Assembly: GCA_002840165.1 (NCBI GenBank)
Contig: PGZN01000038.1
Coordinates: 1 to 46,084, forward strand
Length of the DNA: 46,084 bases
Reading direction: 5' to 3'
DNA from: Firmicutes bacterium HGW-Firmicutes-8
GTDB taxonomy: Bacteria; Bacillota; Thermincolia; Thermincolales; UBA2595
In this document: positions 16,704 through 26,151 of the stretch, piece by piece
How the letters are laid out: each line of letters opens with the position of its first letter
How positions within the stretch are numbered: the stretch's first letter is position 1
Translations under genes and position numbers: made by a program
Notes under the pieces: generated by a model
Seen by the model: the letters and a program-made list of their open reading frames with translations, nothing else
Database searches by the model: none
Told to the model about the DNA's origin: nothing

Positions 16704-17096
16704 TTAATATTCTTCTTTGCTGGCCTTATGTTTGACTGTTTCGCGGATGATTCCCCTGATGTCGTCAATATTAAATGGTTTTGCAATATACCCAGAAGCC
16801 CCGTAACGTAAAGCTCTATCAATAATTTCCGGCTCTGCTAAACCTGTCATTACAACAAATCTTGGGCGGTTGGCCATTTCCTTGGTCTTTTTCAAAACCT
16901 CCATCCCATCCACTACCGGAAGTTTAATGTCTAAAAAGACCAGATGAATATCAACCGCTTCCAAAATATCGATCGCCTGTGCCCCGTCTAAAGCCCGGTA
17001 TGAGTTGTGACCTTCTTTATCAATGATGGCCTTTAAGAGACAGCAAATTGGGGCCATGTCATCAACCGCTAAAATGTTTAGGCGTTTGCGTTCCAT
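16704..17096 (-). CDS. Stand-alone response regulator receiver protein
   Basis: This 130-residue CheY-like protein has acidic residues D12-D13, the phospho-acceptor D56 (FLDIKLP), T84 (VMTG) and K106 (AKPF). It has no output domain, so it should work by protein contact or as a phosphate relay. GGGGGTG precedes the ATG. No kinase gene is nearby. Confidence 0.92.
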   Translation of the reverse strand: MERKRLNILAVDDMAPICCLLKAIIDKEGHNSYRALDGAQAIDILEAVDIHLVFLDIKLPVVDGMEVLKKTKEMANRPRFVVMTGLAEPEIIDRALRYGASGYIAKPFNIDDIRGIIRETVKHKASKEEY

Positions 17097-17160
17097 AAAT
17101 TACACCCCCGTGATGGAACTGTTCGCCGGATTCTATATATTACCTACCTACCTGGTCTAT

Positions 17161-17202
17161 AATGCGGTTTTGGGGGGTTGAAATGCGGTTTTGGGGGGTT
17201 GA
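17161..17202. repeat. 21-base tandem repeat, two copies
   Basis: AATGCGGTTTTGGGGGGTTG plus A occurs twice in tandem (17161-17181, 17182-17202) in the gap between the receiver gene and foldback element 2. It is G-rich. No function is apparent. Confidence 0.85.
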
Positions 17203-17211
17203 AATTTTGCT

Positions 17212-17446
17212 GGAGTGACTAGGGCATGGATGGTCTCAACAAGTTTCTCTTGTGCTCATCTAGCCAACTAAACCTCAGCCTATGAGGAATGGGAGGGTTT
17301 CACCCGCCCAAGCGCCATCCGTGGCGCTGGGCGGCTCCGCCATCCGTGGCTCCGCCCTCCCATTCCTCATAGGCCGAGGTCAAGTTGGCTGACGATGGAA
17401 ACAAAGGAAACCCGTTGAGACCACCCATGCCCTTTAGCTGTCACTC
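17212..17446. repeat. Foldback element 2 (long imperfect palindrome)
   Basis: The left arm (17212-17297) and right arm (17353-17446) are near reverse complements. Shared blocks are AGGGCATGGATGGTCTCAAC and AGCCAACT plus GCCTATGAGGAATGGGAGGG. The centre carries GC-rich minor repeats (ATCCGTGGC, GGCGGCTCCGCC). Like element 1 it has GGGTTTCC in an arm at a similar distance from the loop. No gene is present. It lies directly upstream of the CRISPR-Cas locus. Confidence 0.75.
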
Positions 17447-17490
17447 TGCCAAACGTTTAGACTTGGCTTTGGAGAGAAAGTTGGTGAGCC

Positions 17491-17604
17491 GTGGCGCTGG
17501 GCGGCTCCGCCGTCCGTGGCTCCGCCCTCCCATTCCGCATGGGCTGAGGTTTAGTTGGCTGACGATGGAAACAAAGGAAACCCGCCGAAGCCACCCATAC
17601 CCTA
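17491..17604. repeat. Second copy of the right arm of foldback element 2
   Basis: This segment repeats 17321-17434 at an offset of exactly 170 bases with scattered changes. Its core pairs with the left arm slightly better than the first copy does, so the left arm could fold with either. It is probably a partial duplication of the element. Confidence 0.8.
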
Positions 17605-17736
17605 TATTTAGGTCACTAGCAAACTTATAGACCTGGTTTCTGATAAATAAGAAAAGAAAAGCCCGGCCACTTTTGTCAAACCTAATACTGCCGTCTTTAA
17701 AAATTGATTCATACAATTGGATTTACCTCCATAGTA

Positions 17737-17766
17737 TTGACAAAACTTGTATTTTTTGATTATAAT
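17737..17766 (+). promoter_or_regulatory. Promoter of the tracrRNA
   Basis: TTGACA (17737-17742) and TATAAT (17761-17766) are both perfect sigma-A hexamers 18 bases apart. The predicted start, about 17773, falls one base before the anti-repeat. Confidence 0.85.
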
Positions 17767-17772
17767 TACAAT

Positions 17773-17869
17773 AAGCATATCATATCAGGATTCGCGGAGG
17801 TTGCTGTAATAAGGCGACATGCCGCAAAGCTCTAAACCGGTCACTTGTTGGCCGGTTTATCTCTTTTTT
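17773..17869 (+). ncRNA. tracrRNA of the type II-C CRISPR system
   Basis: The transcript begins with an anti-repeat (17774-17810). Its first 21 bases equal the plus-strand repeat, then it diverges and ends CTGTAAT. It then reads AATAAGGC-GACAT-GCCGCAAAGCTCT, closely resembling the nexus of Neisseria type II-C tracrRNA (AATAAGGC...GCCGCAACGCTCT). It ends in a terminator stem, AAACCGGTCA paired with TGGCCGGTTT around CTTGT, followed by ATCTCTTTTTT. The RNA pairs with the crRNA repeat to load Cas9. At about 97 bases it is compact. It lies on the same strand as cas9, about 105 bases upstream of the cas9 start. Confidence 0.93.
17839..17869 (+). terminator. Terminator of the tracrRNA
   Basis: A ten-pair stem (17834-17858 region, one G-U pair) with a five-base loop precedes a T run at 17864-17869. 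In this RNA family the terminator hairpin is also part of the Cas9-bound structure. Confidence 0.85.
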
Positions 17870-17901
17870 ATTACAGAATAGCACAAATAACTGAAAAATC
17901 A

Positions 17902-17930
17902 TTGATAATTATACAATAGCTTTATATAAT
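17902..17930 (+). promoter_or_regulatory. Promoter of cas9-cas1-cas2
   Basis: TTGATA (17902-17907) and TATAAT (17925-17930) are 17 bases apart, with a predicted start near 17937. It lies after the tracrRNA terminator, so the cas operon has its own promoter. Confidence 0.8.
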
Positions 17931-17975
17931 GAGCTTACAGTGTATCCATATTATGGAACAGGGGGCGAAGGTGAA

Positions 17976-20900
17976 ATGGCATACAGGATTGGGCTTGATA
18001 TAGGTATTACTTCAGTCGGTTGGGCAACAGTTATACTTTTAGACGGGCAAATGATCAGTATAGGGGACCTAGGGGTCCGTATCTTTGATAAAGCAGAAAA
18101 CCCCAAAGATGGGGCATCCCTTGCCCTGCCTAGACGGGAAAAACGTTCTATGAGAAGGCGCTTACGACGTCATCGTTATCGCATGGAACGAATTAAACAA
18201 CTTATTGAAAAATCCGGGGTATTGAGTATTGATGAAATCCATCATATGTATGAAGATAACCTACAAGTGCCTGATGTATACAAATTGCGGTCTGAAGGCC
18301 TTGACAGGTTGCTTACTTCCAAAGAATGGGCTAGAATACTGATTCATATTGCAAAGCGCCGAGGTTTTAAATCAAACCGTAAATCAGAGACCTCCAATAA
18401 GAAATCCGATGAAGGGAAAATGCTGACTTCAGTGCTAGAGAATAATAAACTGATGAATGAAAAGGGCTACCGCTCTGTAGGCGAAATGCTGTGCAAAGAC
18501 GAAAAGTTTTCCCGGACTAAAAGGAACAAAAGCGAGGAATACAGCCATACACTATCCAGAGACCTCCTAGTACAAGAAATAGAAAAGTTATTTGAAGCAC
18601 AGAGACAATTTGGCAATGCCGGTGCATCTGAGGCCATTCAAGAAGAATATATCAAAATATTTTGTTCCCAGCGAAGCTTTGACCAGGGACCCGGGCTCCC
18701 CAGTCCTTATGCAGGTAACCAGATTGAAAAAATGCTAGGTGAATGTACCTTTGAAAAAGGTGAAAAAAGGGCAGTTAAAGCCTCTTATACTTTTGAACGG
18801 TTCATGCTTTTAACCAAAATAAACAATATGCGAATTAGGACTACGGGCACCGGTATAAGGAAACTTACTGATGACGAACGTCGACTTCTCCTTGAAGAAG
18901 CGTACAATAAGACTGACCTTAAATACTCTGCAGTGCGCAAACTACTCAGCCTTGGTGGCAATGACTCTTTTTCGGGAATAAGTTACGGTAGAAAAAGTGA
19001 AGAAGATGTTGAAAAATCCTCATTGGTGAAACTTACGGCATGGCATGATATCCGCAAAGCCTTGGACAAAATTCATAAAGGTTATATTGAAAAATTAAGT
19101 AAAGAAGCACTTGATGAAATTGGCTGGGCGTTAACAGTTTATAAGAATGATATACAAATTAAAGAGTACCTGTCTTCTGCGGGTATTGAGAATCAAGCAG
19201 TAGAAAAACTGCTGGACTTATCTTTCCGTAAAGCTGGACATTTATCATTGAAAGCCCTAAAGAAAATTATTCTTTACATGGAATCCGGACTTGATTATGA
19301 CAAAGCCTGCACAGAAGCGGGCTACAACATTCACGGTCTCGAAAATACCAAAACCCGTAAACTGCTTCCAATTGACGATGAGTACATCACCAACCCGGTG
19401 GTCAAACGCGCACTGTCCCAGGCAGTAAAAGTCATTAACGCAATAATAGACCGATACGGAAGCCCTGATGCCATCAATATTGAGTTAGCCAGGGATATGT
19501 CCAGGAACTTCAGGGAACGGAATGAGATTACCAAGCAGATGGAAGAAAACATGCAAAGAAATGATAACGCTAGACAAAGGATTGTTAGCGAATTTGGTAT
19601 AATGTCCCCAAAAGGTAATGATATTGTTAAACTTAAACTCTTTGAGGAACAGGACGGGTACTGCCTTTACACAGGAGAAAAAATGGATGTGCGCAGAATC
19701 TTTGATGATGGGTACGCTGATGTGGACCACATCATTCCTTACAGTACTTGTTTTAATGACAGCTATAACAATAAGGTCCTGGTCAAGTCAGCAGAGAACC
19801 GCCAGAAGGGAAACCTCCTGCCCTTGGAATACCTGCATGACAAGCCGGAAAAAATGGAAAAATTCCTATCGCTGGTTAGCACCCTTCAACTGTCTTATCC
19901 AAAAAAACAAAACCTACTTAGGAAGTCGATTGGTGAACAAGAAGCTGAAGAATTTAAAGAACGCAACCTTAACGATACCAGGTATATTACCCGGTGCCTT
20001 AAAGAACATATCCGTAATCAACTGCTGTTTGCAGATCCTGACAGGAAAAAGCCTGTGGTTTGTGTAAACGGACAAGTAACCGCATATGTACGAAAGCGCT
20101 GGGGTCTCACCAAAGTACGGGACGAAGGGGACAAGCACCATGCGCTGGATGCTGTAGTGGTGGCTTGTATAGATGATGGTATTATCCAAAAGGTAACAAA
20201 GTATCACAAATACCAGGAAACCAGGTTTTTAAACCGGGAAGTCTTATCAAATGCTCCACACTTCCCCGAACCCTGGCCGAAATTCCGCAAGGAACTTGAA
20301 GCCCGTCTTTCCGATAGACCTCAGGAATTGATTAAAAGCCTCAGACTTCCTTTTTACCATAATGATGAGGAGATAAAAAATATTTTTGTCTCTCGCGCTC
20401 CACGCCGAAAAAACAGAGGACAGGGCCATAAAGATACTATATCGAGTCCCAGAATAGTCCCAGAAGGTTTTGTCATCAAGAAAACTTCAATTACTAATCT
20501 GAAATATGAAAAAGGGGAAATCAAAGACTACTACAATGCAGACAGTGACCGTTTATTGTATCAAGCCCTCTGCCGCAGGTTAGATGAATTTGATGGTGAT
20601 GCGGAAAAAGCTTTTGCCGGAGGTTTCTATAAACCGAAAGCAAATGGAGAACAAGGACCGTTGGTGAAGAAGGTTAAGGTTATAGAAAAAAGCAACATGG
20701 GTGTTGCACTAAATCAAGGCAAGGGGTATGCAGCCAATGGAGATATGATTAGAATTGATATTTTTTCAAAAAACGATAAGTATTATTTTGTCCCTGTTTA
20801 TGCGGCAGACACAACAAAAAAAGACCTTCCCAACAAAGCCTCGGCAAGTGGAAAGCCCTATGAACAATGGCCTGAAATGGATGAAAGCGCGGGTTTTCTG

Positions 20901-21185
20901 TTTAGCCTGTATCCTAAAGACTTGATAAGAATTGAACACAAAAGCGGTGTTGATTTAACTTTTAACAATGGTAATAAAAAGAAAGTTACTGAAGGGTTTT
21001 TCTATTATAGGAAGGCAGGAATAGCAACAGCTTCAATAGCTGTCGACAATCACGACAATTCTGCCTCAATACCAAGCATGGGCATTGCCACTCTGAAAAA
21101 ACTTGAAAAATGGCAGGTAGATTATTTAGGTAACCTTACAAAAGTAAAAAAGGAAAAACGCATGGGTTTTAGCAATAAAGGATAA
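17976..21185 (+). CDS. cas9: CRISPR-associated endonuclease Cas9, type II-C
   Basis: This 1069-residue RNA-guided nuclease is similar along its length to Geobacillus Cas9 (GLDIGITSVGWA, KRRGFKSNRKSE, HHALDAVVVA, SLYPNDLIRIE-like end). Catalytic residues are intact: RuvC D8, E503, H722 and D725; HNH H585 in DVDHIIPYS. The arginine-rich bridge helix is at about residues 53-75. The C-terminal PAM-interacting region is present. I chose the ATG at 17976 because GAAGGTGA precedes it and the protein then starts MAYRIGLDIG; an in-frame GTG at 17940 lies almost at the predicted transcription start. It cuts DNA matching a spacer when loaded with crRNA and tracrRNA. cas1 follows after 15 bases. No csn2 or cas4 is present, which defines II-C. 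Confidence 0.98.
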   Translation: MAYRIGLDIGITSVGWATVILLDGQMISIGDLGVRIFDKAENPKDGASLALPRREKRSMRRRLRRHRYRMERIKQLIEKSGVLSIDEIHHMYEDNLQVPDVYKLRSEGLDRLLTSKEWARILIHIAKRRGFKSNRKSETSNKKSDEGKMLTSVLENNKLMNEKGYRSVGEMLCKDEKFSRTKRNKSEEYSHTLSRDLLVQEIEKLFEAQRQFGNAGASEAIQEEYIKIFCSQRSFDQGPGLPSPYAGNQIEKMLGECTFEKGEKRAVKASYTFERFMLLTKINNMRIRTTGTGIRKLTDDERRLLLEEAYNKTDLKYSAVRKLLSLGGNDSFSGISYGRKSEEDVEKSSLVKLTAWHDIRKALDKIHKGYIEKLSKEALDEIGWALTVYKNDIQIKEYLSSAGIENQAVEKLLDLSFRKAGHLSLKALKKIILYMESGLDYDKACTEAGYNIHGLENTKTRKLLPIDDEYITNPVVKRALSQAVKVINAIIDRYGSPDAINIELARDMSRNFRERNEITKQMEENMQRNDNARQRIVSEFGIMSPKGNDIVKLKLFEEQDGYCLYTGEKMDVRRIFDDGYADVDHIIPYSTCFNDSYNNKVLVKSAENRQKGNLLPLEYLHDKPEKMEKFLSLVSTLQLSYPKKQNLLRKSIGEQEAEEFKERNLNDTRYITRCLKEHIRNQLLFADPDRKKPVVCVNGQVTAYVRKRWGLTKVRDEGDKHHALDAVVVACIDDGIIQKVTKYHKYQETRFLNREVLSNAPHFPEPWPKFRKELEARLSDRPQELIKSLRLPFYHNDEEIKNIFVSRAPRRKNRGQGHKDTISSPRIVPEGFVIKKTSITNLKYEKGEIKDYYNADSDRLLYQALCRRLDEFDGDAEKAFAGGFYKPKANGEQGPLVKKVKVIEKSNMGVALNQGKGYAANGDMIRIDIFSKNDKYYFVPVYAADTTKKDLPNKASASGKPYEQWPEMDESAGFLFSLYPKDLIRIEHKSGVDLTFNNGNKKKVTEGFFYYRKAGIATASIAVDNHDNSASIPSMGIATLKKLEKWQVDYLGNLTKVKKEKRMGFSNKG

Positions 21186-21200
21186 GGATGGGGTGGTATC

Positions 21201-22100
21201 TTGCCATACCGTCATGTATTAATTTCAAACCAATCAATGATTTCGGTTAGGAATCAGCAACTGGTGATAAAACAGGATGAAGAGTACACTATACCTCTCA
21301 GCGATATATCCACCATTATGCTGGAAAACCACAGGTGTTGCGTGTCAGCAGCCTGTCTTGCGTCATTAGCGGACTACGGCATTTCCTTGTTTACCTGTAA
21401 TGATAAGCACCTGCCCAACGGAGTACTAACTCCATTCAACAGTCATTCGCGGCAACTGAAGGCTTTAGAAAATCAGCTAGCTATCGCTAAACCTACAAAA
21501 AAAAGAATTTGGCAGGCAATTATCAGACAAAAAATAACAAACCAAGCCCAGTGCCTGGAACAAATGGGCAAGCCCAATGCCAACAAGCTTAAGCACTTGG
21601 CAGAAAAAGTAGAATCCGGTGATAAAACTAACCTTGAAGGCGTAGCCGCACAGGTCTATTTTACCAGTCTCTTCGGTTCAAGATTTAGTAGGCGAACAGA
21701 AACCCCAATCAATGCTGGACTGAATTACGGATATGCCCTTTTCAGGGCTACAATCGCAAGAACACTAACTATTCATGGGTTGTTGCCCAGCCTGGGTATT
21801 TTCCATCACAGTGAACTTAATAATTTTAACTTGGCCGATGACCTTCTGGAACCATTCCGGTCGGTTGTAGACAGGTGGGTCTGCAGCAATATTTCTGCTA
21901 ATGAAGAGAAACTTACACCGTCCCTTAAAAAGAGTCTTTATAGTCTTTTCTACGAAAGACTAGGGATTAATCAGGGGGTTTCGACAGTTACTACTGCCAT
22001 CGAGCTATGCGTGTCAAGTTTTGTGAATGCTATTGACAACAAAGAGCATCAATCATTGAAACTGCCTTCATTGCTGCCAAGGGGTGAGGATGGTGATTAG
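21201..22100 (+). CDS. cas1: CRISPR-associated endonuclease Cas1
   Basis: This 299-residue integrase inserts new spacers into the array as a complex with Cas2. The active-site set is visible: E146 (LEGVAAQ), H202/H203 (GIFHHSELN) and D214 (LADDLLEPFR). Length and motifs match type II Cas1. The start is a TTG with GGATGGGGTGG upstream. It follows cas9 by 15 bases and overlaps cas2, so the three genes form one operon. Confidence 0.97.
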   Translation: MPYRHVLISNQSMISVRNQQLVIKQDEEYTIPLSDISTIMLENHRCCVSAACLASLADYGISLFTCNDKHLPNGVLTPFNSHSRQLKALENQLAIAKPTKKRIWQAIIRQKITNQAQCLEQMGKPNANKLKHLAEKVESGDKTNLEGVAAQVYFTSLFGSRFSRRTETPINAGLNYGYALFRATIARTLTIHGLLPSLGIFHHSELNNFNLADDLLEPFRSVVDRWVCSNISANEEKLTPSLKKSLYSLFYERLGINQGVSTVTTAIELCVSSFVNAIDNKEHQSLKLPSLLPRGEDGD

Positions 22101-22413
22101 GTTTATGCGTCTGCTGGTATTTTTTGATCTCCCTGTGACTTCCAATGAAGAGCGGCGTATTGCCACCAAGTTCCGCAAATTCCTGATAAAGGATGGTTTC
22201 TACATGGTGCAGTACTCGGTGTATTGCAGGATTTGCAACGGATATGATTCAGTCCGCCAGCATGAAAAACTTGTGGAGGTCAACATCCCCAAACAAGGCT
22301 CGGTGCGATCCCTGATAGTTACAGAAAACCAGTATCAGGGAATAAAACTTTTAGTTGGAAAGAAAAAACCAAATGAACGCAAATATATTGAAGGTCAAAT
22401 CACCATATTTTAA
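22090..22413 (+). CDS. cas2: CRISPR-associated protein Cas2
   Basis: This 107-residue protein has the Cas2 fold signature RLLVFFDLPV, with the usual aspartate, followed by RRIATKFRKFLIKDGF and VQYSVY. It is the structural partner of Cas1 in spacer acquisition. The start is ambiguous: ATG 22090 overlaps cas1 by 11 bases and follows AAGGGGTGAGG; GTG 22093 and ATG 22105 (MRLLVFF) are alternatives. It is the last cas gene; the array begins 112 bases later. Confidence 0.96.
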   Translation: MVIRFMRLLVFFDLPVTSNEERRIATKFRKFLIKDGFYMVQYSVYCRICNGYDSVRQHEKLVEVNIPKQGSVRSLIVTENQYQGIKLLVGKKKPNERKYIEGQITIF

Positions 22414-22432
22414 ACACCTTTTCAAGAAAAAG

Positions 22433-22478
22433 AAAAAAATACACCAAAAGAGGCTACCAGCAGTTGCTTTTTTGGTGT
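22433..22478 (-). terminator. Terminator at the cas2 end of the CRISPR array, minus strand
   Basis: ACACCAAAA (22441-22449) pairs perfectly with TTTTGGTGT (22470-22478). On the minus strand the stem is followed by ATTTTTTTCT, a strong U run, so it should stop transcripts leaving the array towards cas2. On the plus strand it may also weakly end the cas operon. Confidence 0.8.
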
Positions 22479-25400
22479 TTCTGAAACTGTTTTTTCTTAC
22501 AGTCCCAAGTGATTCCGGATAGGTGAGCATATCATATCAGGATTCGTTAGGGAACTGTAACGATGTGGAGAAGCGATAGACGAGGAAAACGAGCATATCA
22601 TATCAGGATTCGTTAGGGAACTGTAACGAAGGAATCTGCGGGTATAATTACACATAAAGCATATCATATCAGGATTCGTTAGGGAACTGTAACACTTCTT
22701 GCCAATGGTTTGAATGTCTGAATAGCATATCATATCAGGATTCGTTAGGGAACTGTAACAGTTTCCTCAGTTCTGTTTACCGTTGCTTCAAGCATATCAT
22801 ATCAGGATTCGTTAGGGAACTGTAACTTCCGTTGGGCGGGTAATATCCAAGTACATAGCATATCATATCAGGATTCGTTAGGGAACTGTAACCTCATTTT
22901 ACCACCCCTTTTTCCGTCTACAAGCATATCATATCAGGATTCGTTAGGGAACTGTAACATTTGATTCTCTTTATGCATCTCTATAATCAGCATATCATAT
23001 CAGGATTCGTTAGGGAACTGTAACTGTTGGTTAGTGTGGCTATAATTGCTACTGAGCATATCATATCAGGATTCGTTAGGGAACTGTAACCGCCCAACAG
23101 GTTTCGCAAACACCAATGGAAGCATATCATATCAGGATTCGTTAGGGAACTGTAACCCAATTCCATTATACCATGACGAGGGTATTAGCATATCATATCA
23201 GGATTCGTTAGGGAACTGTAACGGTTAAGTACGCTTGATAAATTTTTAGTAAAGCATATCATATCAGGATTCGTTAGGGAACTGTAACCTATAACATCAG
23301 TATACCGTCTGTATAATAAGCATATCATATCAGGATTCGTTAGGGAACTGTAACGCGTCAGATATGCCGTATTCCTTATATGCTAGCATATCATATCAGG
23401 ATTCGTTAGGGAACTGTAACTAGACACAGCGGAACTATATGACATTATCTAGCATATCATATCAGGATTCGTTAGGGAACTGTAACTGAATGTCACCGAT
23501 TTGACCCCGATGTTCAAGCATATCATATCAGGATTCGTTAGGGAACTGTAACTCTTGTTTGTAGGCTACGGAGGCACGGGTAAGCATATCATATCAGGAT
23601 TCGTTAGGGAACTGTAACCCCGAATTGGCCCGGGATCGCTGCAATTTTAGCATATCATATCAGGATTCGTTAGGGAACTGTAACTCAAACCGTGGCATTT
23701 CGCCCCCACTTTCTAGCATATCATATCAGGATTCGTTAGGGAACTGTAACACCCACGCGCCACCATACAAAATCCAGGATAGCATATCATATCAGGATTC
23801 GTTAGGGAACTGTAACGCATGTCCCAATCCCCCAATTTTTTTTGAGAGCATATCATATCAGGATTCGTTAGGGAACTGTAACCCGGAAGGCCATACGTGG
23901 AAATCGTATGCAAGCATATCATATCAGGATTCGTTAGGGAACTGTAACAAGTATGATGATTGGTATGTTATCACGATAAGCATATCATATCAGGATTCGT
24001 TAGGGAACTGTAACAGAACGCATTCTTTGAAGCTGTCGTGTAATAGCATATCATATCAGGATTCGTTAGGGAACTGTAACAACTGTCTGTGTTTCGGCTA
24101 ATGCTCCATTGAGCATATCATATCAGGATTCGTTAGGGAACTGTAACATTAACCTCAATCCATCCATCCAGGGTTATAGCATATCATATCAGGATTCGTT
24201 AGGGAACTGTAACGCTTATACCCGGCAGAACACACAGCATGCGAGCATATCATATCAGGATTCGTTAGGGAACTGTAACTATGAGGTGCAGTAGCTTGGT
24301 AATAAGTCTAGCATATCATATCAGGATTCGTTAGGGAACTGTAACACATAACCGATGTTATATTCACCCAGGACGAGCATATCATATCAGGATTCGTTAG
24401 GGAACTGTAACTCCAGCCTTGGACGTTTGATGATAAACCCTAGCATATCATATCAGGATTCGTTAGGGAACTGTAACAAGTAACTAATTATGTTTGCACT
24501 GTCATTGAGCATATCATATCAGGATTCGTTAGGGAACTGTAACGTAAATTTAAAGATAAAAACAGGGCATCCGAGCATATCATATCAGGATTCGTTAGGG
24601 AACTGTAACGGCCGCTTTCTTTCGCTTCTTGGGAGCCTTAGCATATCATATCAGGATTCGTTAGGGAACTGTAACTCCGCAGTAAGCACAGAGCCGGGAT
24701 TATCAAGCATATCATATCAGGATTCGTTAGGGAACTGTAACTGTTTTAGGGCCAGTGATAGCTCCCATGCGAGCATATCATATCAGGATTCGTTAGGGAA
24801 CTGTAACTAAAAGATGCGCATTATGATGTTATCCGTAAGCATATCATATCAGGATTCGTTAGGGAACTGTAACCCAAGCCTTCGCCGGTGTGGGCAGTCC
24901 ATGAGCATATCATATCAGGATTCGTTAGGGAACTGTAACAGAATATCAGCCGGGCCGTTTTGGTGGTTAAGCATATCATATCAGGATTCGTTAGGGAACT
25001 GTAACACATGAGGCAGCTGCTACAGCTGCACAATCAGCATATCATATCAGGATTCGTTAGGGAACTGTAACTAATTAACTGTCCTAGTTATGCCTTTTTG
25101 GAGCATATCATATCAGGATTCGTTAGGGAACTGTAACCAAAAAGATAGAGTTGACAGAGGGGAAATTAGCATATCATATCAGGATTCGTTAGGGAACTGT
25201 AACCATCAGTCAGTCCGGAGATGCCGGGTGATTAGCATATCATATCAGGATTCGTTAGGGAACTGTAACTCTAGACCCCTCATAAGTGCCTCATTCGACA
25301 GCATATCATATCAGGATTCGTTAGGGAACTGTAACGTTAAAATCGAAGGTTCGCGCTTAAGCGCGAGCATATCATATCAGGATTCGTTAGGGAACTGTAA

Positions 25401-25828
25401 CCTATGACCTAACCTCTTGGCTGCTGTTTTGAGCATATCATATCAGGATTCGTTAGGGAACTGTAACAAAGGAATTAACGAATGTTTTCCTGGAAAAAGC
25501 ATATCATATCAGGATTCGTTAGGGAACTGTAACGAACAAAAGGTTATTTTGATTTCCCTACTCAGCATATCATATCAGGATTCGTTAGGGAACTGTAACT
25601 TTACTTTCAACGAACCCGCCATTCCGGACAAGCATATCATATCAGGATTCGTTAGGGAACTGTAACGATGTGGACCCTCAACAGTCTGCTACCTTAAGCA
25701 TATCATATCAGGATTCGTTAGGGAACTGTAACGGGGGAGCACATCTGTAGGTAATTGCGTACAGCATATCATATCAGGATTCGTTAGGGAACTGTAACTT
25801 TGGAATCGTCGTGCCGTCTGCGATTGTC

Positions 25829-25887
25829 AGCATATCATATCAGGATTCGTTAGGGAACTGTCTTCGATAACACCATCGATCTTGTCA
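25829..25887 (-). repeat. Damaged repeat-spacer unit R51
   Basis: This unit is 59 bases rather than 66. The repeat lacks its last three plus-strand bases (AAC) and the spacer has 26 bases. A 7-base deletion across the junction explains both. In guide orientation the loss removes the first bases of the repeat and the repeat-proximal end of the guide. Confidence 0.85.
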
Positions 25888-26151
25888 AGCATATCATATC
25901 AGGATTCGTTAGGGAACTGTAACACGAATAGCGGCTGCCATATCAGGCCCAGCAGCATATCATATCAGGATTCGTTAGGGAACTGTAACATGATGCCCGG
26001 GTGGTCGACCTGGTAGTCCAGCATATCATATCAGGATTCGTTAGGGAACTGTAACTACGCAGAAATAACCCCAACTCCTCCTTTTAGCATATCATATCAG
26101 GATTCGTTAGGGAACTGTAACTGAAAACGGCTATTATGAACGGTTGGAGAG

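Noticed and set aside
17385-17716. Open frames on both strands in the gap before the tracrRNA
   Set aside because: They are formed by the duplicated foldback arm and have no start signals or protein similarity.
21186-22525. Possible fourth cas gene (csn2 or cas4) that would make the locus II-A or II-B
   Set aside because: cas1 and cas2 fill the space, and the 112 bases before the array hold only a terminator. The locus is II-C.
22497-25665. Several open frames of 60-158 codons inside 22497-25665 with repeated ISYQDSLGNCN or YSSLTNPDMIC units
   Set aside because: They are translations of the CRISPR repeat in different frames, with spacers between the units. None has a ribosome site, and the DNA is fully explained by the array.
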